DNA from: Sipunculus nudus
Taxonomy: Eukaryota; Annelida; Sipuncula; Golfingiida; Sipunculidae
Reading direction: 5' to 3'
Assembly: GCA_026874595.1 (NCBI GenBank)
Contig: CM049318.1
Span: forward strand, 7,728,741-7,792,740
Length of the DNA: 64,000 nucleotides
The notes under the pieces were generated by a model. The model had not been told where the DNA came from, searched no databases, and saw nothing but the letters and a program-made list of their open reading frames with translations. A program made the translations under genes and the position numbers. Positions 1 to 12,225 of this stretch are shown piece after piece. Numbering within the stretch: position 1 is the stretch's first letter; the number at the start of each line of letters is the position of its first letter.

Positions 1-2987
1 CCCATAATCTCCTACCATGCCAAAAATTGGGTCAATAGGACTTCGTTCCTTTGAGATATTAAGGAAAAACCTCAATTTTTTATTAGAAATCTATTTTCAC
101 ACTTCAGGACTGCCTAATATCAAAACCACTCATCTGGTTTTCTTCTTATTTACCATAAATATTCCTCTATATAGTTCCTATGTACATGCCAGATATTAAG
201 TCAGTATTATATAATTTAAAAAAGTTATGGGCCCAAACATAATGGACTTTATAAAAAAATCAGGAAGATATTTGGTCACTTAAGACCAAAAGTGTTAAAG
301 GTAGGGACTTTTTTCCAGTAATACAACTTTAATTAATCAAAATTTAATTGTATACCAAAAATTAGATCAAAATTTGTTAAATTTTTTTTTAATATTGGCA
401 AAAATATAAAATTGGTACCTTAAATTTTGCCCAACTTTGGCCATGGCACGTTTTTTTCCTGTAAGTACTGTGGATTTAATTTTCACACCATGTATACATA
501 AGGATTTAATCTGTAAAAATCTGAAATTTGAAAATAAAAGCTGCAAATTTAGGCTAGTTATTGAATTTTTTGGAGGCTCTTGTTGTTTTCCCTAACATTG
601 TCAAGCAGTCCACTTTGATGACTGTAGGTCATTCAGTGCACATCTCTATGCTCCCCAGGCTGTTGACATATTTTTAGTATCCCAAAAGTCTCCTACCATA
701 CCAAAAATTGGGTCATTAGGACTTTGTTCCTTCAAGATATTATGAAAAAAAACTCTGTTTTCCATAAAAAAGCCATTGTTACACTTCAAGGCTGCCTAAT
801 ATCAAAACCACTGATCTGTTTTTGATCGTATTTAGTATTCACATTCTTTTATACATTTTCTATGAACATACCAAAAATTAGGTCAGTATTGGGTATTATT
901 ATGAAGTTATGGGCCAAAACAGAATGCAATTTTTTTAAAAATCAGGAAATATATTTACTCACCTAACATGAGAATTGCTGAACCTAGAGACTTTTTTTCA
1001 GGAATATAACTTTATTTAATCAAGATTCAATTGTTTACCCAAAATTAGATCTGAATTTTGCAAATTTTTCAAGTTATTAGCATAAATAAAAAATCAATAC
1101 CTTAAATTTTGTCCAACTTTGGCACTGTTGATTTAATTTTCCTAGCATGTATGCATAAGGATTTAATCTTTTAAAATCTGAACTTTCAAAAGAAATTGAT
1201 TGGAATGAATAGCTTTTATTCATGTTTTCATACACCATGTCAAGTGTTGTTTACATCTAGCCCACCTAGTAGTACAGCCTTCACTTGCATTATGTAACCC
1301 ACCCCAGGCAGCTTACCTTGGCCCAGCTTGGCCACTACTAGCAGGCTTCCCCTCTGCCATGCACTCATCCCCCCCCCCAGCTGGTGCATAAACTAGATGA
1401 ATGTTATAATTTTTCTGTATTTTATTTTATTCTTGGACATGCTACATTTTAGAGTTTGTATTGAACCACCAGGGTTACAATGATTAAAGTGTACATTTAA
1501 TTGTGTCCACAAAGTGGTGTATTGCTGTGAAAGTGTGGATGTTCATGAGATAAGTAATTCCTTACTTCAGAAGAGTAAAAACTTCACCAGGTGTGAAATT
1601 GACTATTAATTCCAGTAATTAATTAAAACTGGGATAGTAATTAGCACAATGATATTGTTTGTCCCTCATTCAACCAACAGTGTGTATACTTTATTTGAAA
1701 AGATGTTTTATTTTATCAAATTTACTTTTATTTTATTTTGGTGAATAAAATTAAGCATGTCCTGAAAACTCCAATGTGCAAAACTTTTAAATAGTGATTC
1801 AAGTAATATTCTTGTAGATGCCATGTTGTGGCATTATTTTCTTTTAAAATCAGTTTAAACATTTATGATTTAAAAATAATAAAATATATGTGTATGCATA
1901 ATATGACCCAATGTTTTTTACTCTGTATATATAATGATTGCAACTTTTGCAACAATTCTAATATTTTAACTTATATTTTCAGGTTTTTTAATTAAAAATT
2001 TATAAACCTGTAAATAAAAAAATGATTGAGATAAAAACTTCTTAATGGAAAAAGTGGATCTGCTTAAAAAAATAGGATTATATATAAACTTAAATGCATT
2101 ATTCTCTTGAAAGTGAAATAAAGGTATTAGTCCATTCTGTCCACTTGCCTGTCCATCTGTAAATTTTCGTATGCAACACAGTATCTCAAAACTTTTACTG
2201 TTTTTCTTCATGACAGTCTTGTCAAAGTATTAGTTTGCAATCATATATTTAGAACTTTACTATAACCAAGTAGGAGGGCCCCTTTCCCCTTAGCTTTTCA
2301 TATTCTTATATAAATGAAAAACATTTCAATAGAATATTTCTACATCCACCTTCGTGCTGCCCTCACTTTTCCCTTCTCCGAACCTCATCCCAAAGTCAGC
2401 CTCAGTAAGCAAGAACAAGATGAATCAGATATATTCATACTTTAATATTTTGTATAACTATTCGTCTAAGGTACCTATGTACATGCCAGAAATTATGTCA
2501 ATATTGTGTAATATGTAGACATAGTGGGCATCACAATAATGTACCTTGTCAAGACTAAAGAGTTATTGTGTCATACAGTCACTTATTCATAAATCACTTC
2601 ATCAGCATAGTTAATCATAACATCATATCTGTCAAATTGAACGCTTGCAGACTACCATACACTTTAGATCCTTCAACAAATAGCCTTATCATCATTCTAC
2701 TACTGCTTATAACTGCTGTCATTGCATTCATATTTGCTCAAATATATCACAATTTTCAACCCCTCCTAAATTAATTTAAAAAATGAACCACTTTATTTGA
2801 CTCTATTAATCCATCAGTCAGGTAATTTCATTTATCATTTACTCACATATTACATTACATTCCTTTATAATAGCCCAACATGTACATGATATTCATAAGC
2901 TTTATCGACTCGATATAGTATCACAGTGGAGAAACATTCATAGTCCAATCACGATCAGCTGAGAGCCGTGACCCATGGGTCCCTTGT
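1..2987 (+). repeat. Family 1 repeat element (5' end outside the window)
   Basis: The window opens inside a core unit. Two diverged core units (about 1-660 and 661-1230) share phrases such as ACTGCCTAATATCAAAACCA and TACCTTAAATTTTGCCCAAC. A 3' region follows, partly matching 25860-26493 (for example CAGCCTCAGTAA and TCAGATATATTCATA). The element ends at 2971-2987 with GACCCATGGGTCCCTTG, the family 1 terminus. No coding capacity is visible; the short open frames in the cores recur in every copy as by-products of the repeat. Confidence 0.8.
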
Positions 2988-3655
2988 TTTTGACAGGTAT
3001 CACTTTTCATACACCCATCATATTAGGGGTGTTTTTTGGTATACCCACCATCCATCAGATAACTTGTAGCGTTGCCTCTGTAACCTACTGGGGCTTTGAT
3101 GGGTTTTCAGAAAACTGCTCACCAACAGATTATCTCCCCCCCCCCCCCCCCCCGAGGTAAATTATTGGCAAGATACACACATATTTAATAAGGTCACAGG
3201 TCACTAGGCTACTTTGTGGTGTCGCCGCAATAACTTATAAAGAATAGGATTTTGATAAAACCTAGAAATATTAATCAATAAAATATCTTGTCTTAGTTCA
3301 ATTTCCAGCAAAAATTAATGCATTACTAATGAGGTCTGAGGTCACTGTACTTTGGAGGCACCTTGGACTTACCAAAAATCCTATGGATTTTCATGAAACT
3401 CCACATACATATTAACCAGTAGAGTTTCTCTGCTAAATTACCTTCTCATCAAAATTCACACATATTTATTGAGATCAGAAATCACCAGATACACGATGGG
3501 CATATTATGCACGTTTGCTGTGCTATTGTTAAAATTCTGTTTATTACTCGCACATATCTTTAAAACTTCACCCGACACATACCTGCACAATCCCTCAAAC
3601 AGAAACAAACAGGCTATACACATGGGCCTCTATACACATTTGTTAAAATAAATGA
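2988..3655 (+). repeat. Family 7 repeat, diverged copy
   Basis: This stretch matches 14815-15335 over several hundred bases, sharing TACACCCATCATAT, CCAACAGATTATCTC, GGTCACTAGGCTACTTTGTG and CCTTCTCATCAAAATTCACA. It begins immediately after a family 1 end and contains a poly-C run at about 3137-3153. It has no coding potential. The 3' boundary is not resolved. Confidence 0.7.
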
Positions 3656-4778
3656 TAATTAAAAAATGTGTAAGTTGATGTTATCTGCTGCCCCAAAAAA
3701 TCATCACAGCAACTAAGAAAACCCCATCATATCTCACTGAATTCTACGAGAAACTATATGCATCTAAAAATAATCAGTGCCTGTCTCTTCGTAAACTATA
3801 GGGAATTTATCTAAGGGAAAACTTAAAACAATAAACTATTGAGGCTTATGCACTTAGTTATGAAGGATTTGGCTGCCAAAATGGTGCTCTCCAGTTCACA
3901 TCGAGGTCGACAAGGTTGACTAGACAGCGTCAGTGTTGGTCTGTGACTTACTTGAACTAGTAGCTGAAATCACCTGTCTCTGGGCACTGGCAGCCGACCT
4001 GGTCCATTTGAGGCTGGCGTCCCATATGTCCCTAATACCTACACCTTTATTTTTGGCTTTGCAAAGGGGAGCAGTGTTTTGCATGCCCTCTGATGGAAAC
4101 AATAGACTCAAAGGACGGTTACAAGTCTCAACCAAGATGGAAGTGACTGATGTATATTTCAGTCCTGGATCAAGCATTTGTTTCCAAGTGCAAAATATGT
4201 TCCACAAAATAAACTTGCACTTCCATTCGCAGCATAGTCCACAGAGATTTTCCTATGATCTTGCAAATGTTATGCAAAATAGCTGGAATTGGGAATAATG
4301 AGGATTCAGGTTTAACACAATGTATGAACACAAATATCATATCTCAGTCATCATGAGTCATGCATGTTTAGAACCATCATATAAAGCAGTGGAATTGTGT
4401 TTGAAAAAAGTTGCACCATTAGACCGGTATTTCTGCTTTTTCAGACTCTGACAAAATTGTAAATTTTTTACTTATTTCAGTCCATGGTGCAGCACTACAT
4501 AGTTGTCTCATTATAAACCTTGGGTCTTCTTGAAATACTGCTGACACATCAAAATTTAATCTAAGCATTCCTAAGCATTCCTAATGCAAGCTCAAGTGTT
4601 AAAGCAAAAACTTTAATTAAGTTAAATAAACAATGATTCATACATCTGTTATTTTCTAGGGATGCATGTTATTCTTCATGCCATTTACAGTCACACAGTT
4701 GAGATCCCTTAATAATTGAAATTTGTTGTCAGCTGTTGTAACCTTGCAAAAAATGCAAGAGCTCTATATCTAAGCACC
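3656..4778. other. Intergenic or intronic, no gene recognised
   Basis: Open frames of about 95-121 codons overlap on both strands at 3920-4298. Neither product is recognised and neither has splice or start support. The sequence has slightly higher GC than its surroundings and could be a decayed mobile-element fragment. Nothing else stands out. Confidence 0.4.
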
Positions 4779-5056
4779 CCAAAAAAGGTATGGTTCTCAG
4801 GCACTGCCCATGTCAATTTTAACCGCCGCATCACACATTTTATTTTGATTTTCATCCTTCAAGAAGATAAAATAATACAATTTTGATAAGATTGCCTTTG
4901 TTATTTAGTGCTTTACCTGTTTTTTAGTGTTAAGCCAAAAAATTATCGTCATGCTTTTATCTGAATATATGATATTTTTTTTACCAAAACATACAAAAAA
5001 AAGGTAAAAAACCACCCGCCTGCACCAATTTTTAGAGAACCATACCTTTTTTTTGG
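4779..5056. mobile_element. Short inverted-repeat element (MITE-like, 278 bp)
   Basis: The left end reads CCAAAAAAGGTATGGTTCTC (4779-4798). Its near-exact reverse complement, GAGAACCATACC plus T's and GG, stands at 5035-5056. The interior is AT-rich and non-coding. Terminal inverted repeats of about 20 bp with a non-coding 240-bp middle fit a miniature inverted-repeat transposable element. A clear target-site duplication was not found, so the superfamily is unknown. Confidence 0.65.
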
Positions 5057-5318
5057 CTTTATAGATGTAGTTAACCAGTTGAATTGTAGTCAGAAGATTT
5101 ATATTAAATTGTGGAAATGAGTAATTTGTACAAATTTAGGATATTACAAATAGTAAACAAGTTACAAAAAAATCCAGCTTTTGATTGCAAGAAGCAGTCT
5201 GTGCAAGATATTCAAAGTGTTCTGTATGACATTACAAAATCATTTTTTTTAGGAGGGAGATGCCTTTTATCCTCTAAAATTAAATAATTGAAATAAATTA
5301 TTTTTTTTTTCTACTGGG

Positions 5319-7842
5319 TTTTTAGCTCATCTGACTATGAGTCATCTTAGCTATAGTCGTCTGTCTGTCCGTCCGTAAGACTGGCACGTTTCGACACCAT
5401 TGGACCTACGAATCTGAAATTCGGCATACAGTTAGATGTCCCCAAAATCTCCTACCATGCGGAAAACTGAGTCAATAGGACTTTGTTCCTTTGAGATATT
5501 AAGGAAAAACCTCAATTTTTTATTAGAAATTTATTTTCACACTTCAGGACTGCCTAATATCAAAACCACTCATCTGGTTTTCTTCATAAATATTCCTCTA
5601 TATAGTTCCTATGTACATGCCAGAAACTAAGTCAGTATTATTTAATTTAAAAAAGTTATGGGCCCAAACATATAATGGACTTTTTAAAAAAATCAGGAAA
5701 GATATTTGGTAACTTAAGACCAAAAGTGTTAAAGGTAGGGACTTTTTTTCAGTAATACAACTTTAATTAATCAAAATTTAATTGTATACAAAAAATTAGA
5801 TCAAAATCTGTTAAATTTTTTTAAATATTGGCAAAAATATAAAATTGGTACCTTAAATTTTGCCCAACTTTGGCCACGGCACTTTTTTTTCCTGTAAGTA
5901 CTGTGGCTTAAATATTCACAGCATGTACACATAAGGATTTAATCTGTTTAAATCTGAAATTTGAAAATAAAAGCTGCAAAATTATTTTAGTTATTGAATT
6001 TTTTTTAGGCTCTTGTTGTATTCCCTTACATTGTCAAGCAGTCCACTTTGGTGACTGTAGGTCATTCAGTGCATATCTCTATGCTCCTCAGGCTGTTGGC
6101 ATAATGTTAGATGTCCAAAAGATCTCCTACCAAGCTGAAAACTGGGTCTTTGCGACTTTGTTCCTTTGGGAAGTTAAAGGAAAAACCTCAATTTTTTATT
6201 AAAAACATATTTTCACACTTCAGGACTGCCTAATAGCAAAACCACTCATCTGTTTTACCTCAAATTTACCATAAATATTCCTCTATATAGTTCCTATATA
6301 TACATGCCAGAAATAAGGTCTGTATTGTATAATTTAAAAAAGTTATGGGCTCAAACATAATGCATTTTGTAAAAAATCAGGAAAGATATTTGACCGCTCA
6401 ACACAAAACATGTTAAAGCTAAGGACTTTTGTCCAGTAATTTAACTTTAATTAATCAAAATTAAATTGTATACCCAAAGTTAGATAAATATCTTTAAAAT
6501 TTTTTTAAATATTAGCAAAAATAAAAATTGGTACCTTAAATTTTGCCCAACTTTGGCCACGGCACATTTTTTCCTTTAAGTACTGTGGATTTAATTTTCA
6601 CAGCATGTGCACATAAGGATTTAATCTGTTAAAATCTGAAATTTGAAAATAAAAGCTGCAAAATTAGGCTATTAATTGAATTTATTTTGGAGGCTCTTGT
6701 TGTATTCCCTTACATTGTCAAGCAGTCCACTTTGGTGACTGTAGGTCATTCAGTGCAGCTCTCTCCACTGAGTTGAGCTTGATCAGGCTGTCTTCAGTTA
6801 ATACCATACCACAGGGAGCCTTTTTCTCTGGCAACCCCAGGGAGCCTTTTTCTCTGGCAACCCTGGCTCCCCCCCCCCCTTTCTGTTGACAGACCTGTAC
6901 TATGAACTAGATGAATCTTAAAGTTAACATTTTCTTCAGCAACAAGCAGTAACAACGGAGACCCCTCCCCTGACCCACCCCTTCAATACACAGGACTAAT
7001 AAACAAGATGAATCTTATAATTTTAATGTTAAATAAATTCTTTTTTGATGAGACTTGGACAATATTTATTGTTTTAAAGAAAAAAAAATCAGAAATTTAA
7101 TCCTAATGTTGAAATGTGATAAAATATTAGGATCTAATGTGAGTGCTAACTGACAAGATTTAAGAAGATATAAATACTTTGTAGCATTTCATTTATATCT
7201 CTTAAAGTTGGCAGGGCCTAGGTGTGAACAACACTGTTAACTTAGTATTAAAATTAGGAATATTGGTCAAACTTTGTGGGATTAATTTTTAACTCATATG
7301 GCCATATATCTAACAGCTTTTGAAAACTTAATTACCTTCACACATTATTTGTTTATGAAATGTTAATTTTATATAACACTTACCGTAGGCCCATTTGTTC
7401 CCTTGGTGCATCACTAAATGGTTTAGCTCATGTCCATAATTCTATAATTTACAGAGTTTCATTTTAGCAGGGCCATTTTCTCATAGCTTTTCAAATGATA
7501 ATATACATGACAAACCAAAAGAAATAAAAAATATTTTGCAGTTACTAATATTTTCCAAAATTCAGCTGAGCTGAAGGGGCCTGGACAGCTGAGTGGTAAA
7601 ACGCTTGGCTCTCTCTACTGGTGACCCGGGTTCGACCCCTGGCGTGGCTATGAGAGTGGGTTGTAGTTGCCTGTCCAAGGCCGGTGGTTTTCTCCGGGTA
7701 CTCCGGTTTCCTCCACCCCTGCAGACTACCGAATGCCATCAACGGAGCCATGGAGAGTTCCTCGATTAGTTATAATAACTATTTGTACAATCCATGTAAA
7801 ATAAATAAGTTTATATTTAATGTGACCCATGGGTCCCTTGTT
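5319..7842 (+). repeat. Family 1 repeat element with both ends
   Basis: The 5' end TTTTTAGCTCATCTGACTAT at 5319 folds back on AGTCATCTTAGCT and is followed by GTCTGTCTGTCCGTCCGT. Two core units follow (about 5400-6090 and 6091-6760), then a unique-looking 3' region. A tRNA-derived SINE is inserted at about 7576-7805, and the family 1 terminus GACCCATGGGTCCCTTG lies at 7824-7840. A 27-bp near-perfect tandem (AGGGAGCCTTTTTCTCTGGC) occurs at about 6814-6865. Non-coding. Confidence 0.75.
7576..7805 (+). mobile_element. tRNA-derived SINE
   Basis: The head resembles a tRNA: an A-box-like ACAGCTGAGTGG at about 7585 and a B-box GGTTCGACCCC at 7629-7639, matching GGTTCGANNCC. A central block, GGTTTTCTCCGGGTACTCCG, follows at about 7685; blocks like this are shared by widely distributed animal SINEs. 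The tail is A/T-rich. A second, more decayed copy lies at 16073. It carries no coding capacity and would depend on a LINE for movement. Confidence 0.75.
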
Positions 7843-7926
7843 TAATTCCCCCAGTCAGCGGTGAACATTTTTTTTTCTTAGTTTGGGTTTAGAATTAACA
7901 TTATGAGGATTGTTTTCTGTTTTCAG

Positions 7927-8061
7927 CTTGCTGCCTTCCAGAAGAAACGTGGTAAAAAGAAACGTAAACATGAACACAAGGAAAGGAAAGATCACACCCA
8001 GCAGGCACAGGGGGTTAACATTCCCAGTGACCAGTCTGACATTGAGTCGCTCACATATGAG
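7927..8061 (+). CDS. AKAP9/pericentrin-like, exon a (N-terminal basic block)
   Basis: This 135-bp exon encodes 45 residues, beginning LAAFQKKRGKKKRKHEHKER and ending SDIESLTYE. The acceptor is TTTTCAG at 7920-7926 after a T-rich tract, and the donor is GAG|GTCAGT at 8062. Both ends are phase 0. The very basic start matches the conserved N-terminal block of AKAP9 and pericentrin, where a short upstream exon supplies the initiator Met. An in-frame ATG at 7903 lies inside the pyrimidine tract of the acceptor and is probably intronic. No convincing upstream exon was found in 1-7902, so the start codon may lie left of the window. The last 51 bp of the exon are the founder of an 84-bp tandem array that continues into the intron. 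Confidence 0.83.
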
Positions 8062-8430
8062 GTCAGTATTACATGCATGATTAGTTAGTGTCAGGAGGTT
8101 AACATCCCAGTGACCAGTCTGACTTTGAGTCCCTCACTTACAAGGTCAGTATACAATGTATGATCAGTTAGTGTTAGAAGGTTCACATTCCCAGTGACCA
8201 GTCTGACATCCAGTCCCTCACATACAAGGTCAGTATACTGTATATGATCAGTTAGTGTTAGAATGTTAACATTCCCAGTGACCAATCTGATATCCAGTCC
8301 CTCACATATGAGGTCAGTATACAATGCATGATCAGTTAGTGTCAGAAGGTTAACATTCCCAGTGACCAATCTGACATCCAGTCCCTCACATACGAGGTCA
8401 GTATACAATGTATGATCAGGCATGTCATCA
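8011..8430 (+). repeat. 84-bp tandem array copying the exon a / intron boundary
   Basis: The last 51 bp of exon a plus about 33 bp of intron are repeated in tandem. GTCAGT donor-like sites fall at 8062, 8145, 8229, 8313 and 8397 (steps of 83, 84, 84 and 84), and a sixth at 9575 through a larger duplication. Only the first copy is joined to coding exon. Reading on from it meets TAG after GTCAGTATTACATGC..., so the later units cannot extend the protein. The opposite strand is open across the array only because 84 is a multiple of three. Confidence 0.9.
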
Positions 8431-10890
8431 TCAGAATTTTGCTTCTTATAGAGGTCAGGCATTTTGCATTGTATTTATAACCATGTCAAGGTAGACATTA
8501 GACTGGAGTCTGTATTACACTTGTGGTTGTGTTTATTATATGATTGTGACATGGTAGGTCTGCAGTTGGAGTTACATATGGGTACTGATTTGCAGTGCAT
8601 CTATGGCAGTCCATGATTAAAGAGAGTAATATGAAAATACTGGTACCATGTACTGAAAAAAAAATAAAGCTTTGATTTGTATGGAAAATTAATATATAGG
8701 TTATTATTTGTTTGCTGATTCATTTGTATAATTGCCCCATATCTGCTAATTATTTATGTTCACTTTAATTTATTTAATCAATATTGATCCTGTCAACATT
8801 TGACCAAGTAATTACAAGGTAAATTTGAAGACTTCACTGTATATCTGTATATACTATGTATTGTATCCGCCAAAACAAAGTTTTGCGGATACTATGTTTT
8901 TAACCGGGTTCCGCCGCCGCCGAGTTTGTACAAAATTTTTGTACAAATGTAGCCCTTGGATAGCTTTATAACATAAAAAATTGGTGGCCCCACCTGCAAC
9001 CTTGTTTGCACAGTGTCCATCTGTTTGTCTGCCTTTGGTTAAAATCACTCATATCTCTGCAGTGGTTTGACTAATTCACCTGAAATTTGGCATGCGTATA
9101 CATCCTGGATTTTTTTGACAGATGGCGCTACATTCAGGTTTACCCTGCAGACATCCATGGTTATATCTCTGGACTGGTTTGATGTATCTTCCTGAAAATT
9201 TGCATGTGTATAGATCTCAGATGGCTCTTTATCATACGCAAAACTGGTGGGACCACCTGCAACCATTTTTGCACAGTATCCGTCTGTTTGTCTGCCGTGG
9301 GATAAAATCATTCATTTCTCGGCAGTGCCTAAATTTTGAAGGTTTATACATCCTGGACAGCTTTTTATGCCCCCACCACAAAAAGGCCGAGCATATAGTT
9401 TTACCCATGTCAGTCATTCCGTCCTTCCCTCATTCCGTCATTTTGAAATCAAACAGTTCTACAGATTTTTTTTCGCAATGCCTGCAGATATTAACCTGAA
9501 TTTTGGTGTGTGGGCAGATAATGAAGGTTAACATTCCCAGTGACCAATCTGACATCCAGTCCCTCACATACGAGGTCAGTATACAATGTATGATCAGGCA
9601 TGTCATCATCAGAATTTTGCTTCTTATAGAGGTCAGGCATTTTGCATTGTATTTATAACCATGTCAAGGTAGACATTAGACTGGAGTCTGTATTACACTT
9701 GTGGTTGTGTTTATTATATGATTGTGACATGGTAGGTCTGCAGTTGGAGTTACATATGGGTACTGATTTGCAGTGCATCTATGGCAGTCCATGATTAAAG
9801 AGAGTAATATGAAAATACTGGTACCATGTACTGAAAAAAAAATAAAGCTTTGATTTGTATGGAAAATTAATATATAGGTTATTATTTGTTTGCTGATTCA
9901 TTTGTATAATTGCCCCATATCTGCTAATTATTTATGTTCACTTTAATTTATTTAATCAATATTGATCCTGTCAACATTTGACCAAGTAATTACAAGGTAA
10001 ATTTGAAGACTTCACTGTATATCTGTATATACTATGTATTGTATCCGCCAAAACAAAGTTTTGCGGATACTATGTTTTTAACCGGGTTCCGCCGCCGCCG
10101 AGTTTGTTTCCGGAGAACTCCTCTAAGACTACTGGACTGATTTTTTCCTAAACTTACACCAATTATCAGGTCACATGTGAACTGGTGCCTTACCAATTGG
10201 CATTGACCTCTGACCTTCCTCTCTGCCAAGCTTTCATTTGTGTGTCTGTTTCCACACATAAACCCACATATCTCGGGAACCGTTTGACCGATCAGGAAAA
10301 AATTTTTGTACAAATGTAGCCCTTGGATAGCTTTATAACATAAAAAATTGGTGGCCCCACCTGCAACCTTGTTTGCACAGTGTCCATCTGTTTGTCTGCC
10401 TTTGGTTAAAATCACTCATATCTCTGCAGTGGTTTGACTAATTCACCTGAAATTTGGCATGCGTATACATCCTGGATTTTTTTGACAGATGGCGCTACAT
10501 TCAGGTTTACCCTGCAGACATCCATGGTTATATCTCTGGACTGGTTTGATGTATCTTCCTGAAAATTTGCATGTGTATAGATCTCAGATGGCTCTTTATC
10601 ATACGCAAAACTGGTGGGACCACCTGCAACCATTTTTGCACAGTATCCGTCTGTTTGTCTGCCGTGGGATAAAATCATTCATTTCTCGGCAGTGCCTAAA
10701 TTTTGAAGGTTTATACATCCTGGACAGCTTTTTATGCCCCCACCACAAAAAGGCCGAGCATATAGTTTTACCCATGTCAGTCATTCCGTCCTTCCCTCAT
10801 TCCGTCATTTTGAAATCAAACAGTTCTACAGATTTTTTTTCGCAATGCCTGCAGATATTAACCTGAATTTTGGTGTGTGGGCAGATAATG
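8346..10890 (+). repeat. Near-identical tandem duplication (1178 bp and 1367 bp copies)
   Basis: Sequence from about 8346 to 9523 recurs from about 9524 to 10890. The offset is 1178 bp at first and 1367 bp after an internal 189-bp indel: copy 1 lacks the part seen at about 10110-10298. By eye the copies match base for base elsewhere over long stretches. Each copy covers one 84-bp unit, non-repeat intron sequence and the 5' part of a family 3 element. Confidence 0.92.
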
Positions 10891-12225
10891 ACCAGTTAAA
10901 GATCGAGTTCGCGTTTCGTCCCGGTTGACCTACTTTTGACCGTTTTACGGCTCCTAAACTTAGAAAATTTCATGAAAAATAGAAATTTTCATGACAAATA
11001 CACATGTGCGGACTTTTTTTTGGCAATGCCTACAGATATTGGCCTGATTTTTGGTGTGTGGGCAGATAATGACCAGTTACAGATCGAGTTCAGGTTTCGT
11101 CCCGGTTGAACTTCTTTTGACCGTTTTACAGCTCCTAAACAGAAAATTTCATGAAAAATATGAACTTTCATGACAAATACACATGTACGGACTTTTTTTC
11201 GCAATGCCTGCAGATATTGGCCTGATTTTTGGTGTGTTGCTTGATAATGACCCGTTTCAGATCAAGTTTGCATTTTGCCCTTGTTGACCTACTTTTGATC
11301 ATTCAACACCTCCTGAACTTAAAATTTTTTTCAAAATTTAACAAATGTTTCTAATTTGCCCAAGGCAGGGGCATTAGTGTCGTTCCGACACATCTAGTTT
11401 GATTTTATGACAGGTGTCGCCACCTGCATTCTAGTTTATGCTGCAGACATCAAAGCTCATATCTCCGGAACCGTTTGACCGATTGGGCAAAAATTTTGCA
11501 GCTGTATAGATCTCACATAGCTCTTTTTTATATACAAAACTGGAGGGGCCACCTGCAACCATTTTTGCATAGCATCTGTCTGTTCATGTCTCCCGTGGGC
11601 TAAAATCACTCATATCTCAGTAATGGTTTAACAAATGTTTCCGACACATCTAGTTTGATTTTATGACAGGTGTCGCCACCTGCATTCTAGTTTATGCTGC
11701 AGACATCAAAGCTCATTCTCCGGAACCGTTTGACTGATTGGTCCGATTTGCTTGTTTATACATCTTGGATAGCTTTCTCAACTTTTTGGCAGCTGGCGCC
11801 ACCTACATTTATGTTAATGCTGCAGACATTCAGGCTTATATCTCAGGACTGGTTGGACATATCCCCCTGAAATTTCGCATGTGTATAGATCTCACATAGC
11901 TCTTAATCATACACAAAATTGGTGGCGCTACCTGCCACCATTTTTGCACAAGTCCTTCTATTTGTCTGCTGTGGGATAAAATCACTCATATACATGTAGT
12001 GGTTTGACTTGTCTGCCTAAAATTTTGCATATGTATACAACTTGGAAATTTTTCTTGTATTTTGTTGTAGGTGGCGCAACCTACATACACATTTCGGCTG
12101 CAGACATCCATGCTAATATGCAATACACCTCACTCTTTTTGTCACTCAATCCATGCCTCACTTGACCCGTTCCATTCTGATTGTGGCGGATACACGTAGT
12201 CGCTTGTCTACTACCCGTATTTAAG
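8861..12225 (+). repeat. Family 3 repeat element, duplicated and interrupted
   Basis: It starts TTGTATCCGCCAAAACAAAG with the hairpin partner GCGGATAC, then a CCG-rich tract. Core units carry the degenerate palindrome GGTGGCGCCACC. It ends near 12225 with GCGGATACACGTAGTCGC and a decayed terminus. The 5' part is doubled by the tandem duplication, with a second start at 10039, and a family 2 element is inserted at 10729. Non-coding. Confidence 0.8.
10729..11396 (+). repeat. Family 2 repeat nested in family 3
   Basis: It begins TTTTTATGCCCCCACCACAA, whose hairpin partner is imperfect here (GGCCGAGCAT). It contains about three core units (GCAATGCCTGCAGATATT), and ends GTGTCGTTCCGACACATCTAG at 11376-11396. 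Family 3 sequence resumes directly after it with TTTGATTTTATGACAGG. The first 160 bp also appear at 9362-9522 because of the tandem duplication. Confidence 0.85.

Noticed and set aside
3920-4298. Overlapping open frames of 95 and 121 codons on opposite strands
   Set aside because: No family recognised, no initiation or splice context; at most a decayed element fragment.
7576-7650. A genuine tRNA gene
   Set aside because: The A and B boxes are present but there is no cloverleaf with acceptor stem closure, and the unit continues into a SINE core with a second copy elsewhere.
8091-8462. 123-codon opposite-strand open frame with repeating TDLVCEGLDVRLVTG
   Set aside because: It is a by-product of the 84-bp tandem array, whose length is a multiple of three; there is no splice or start support.
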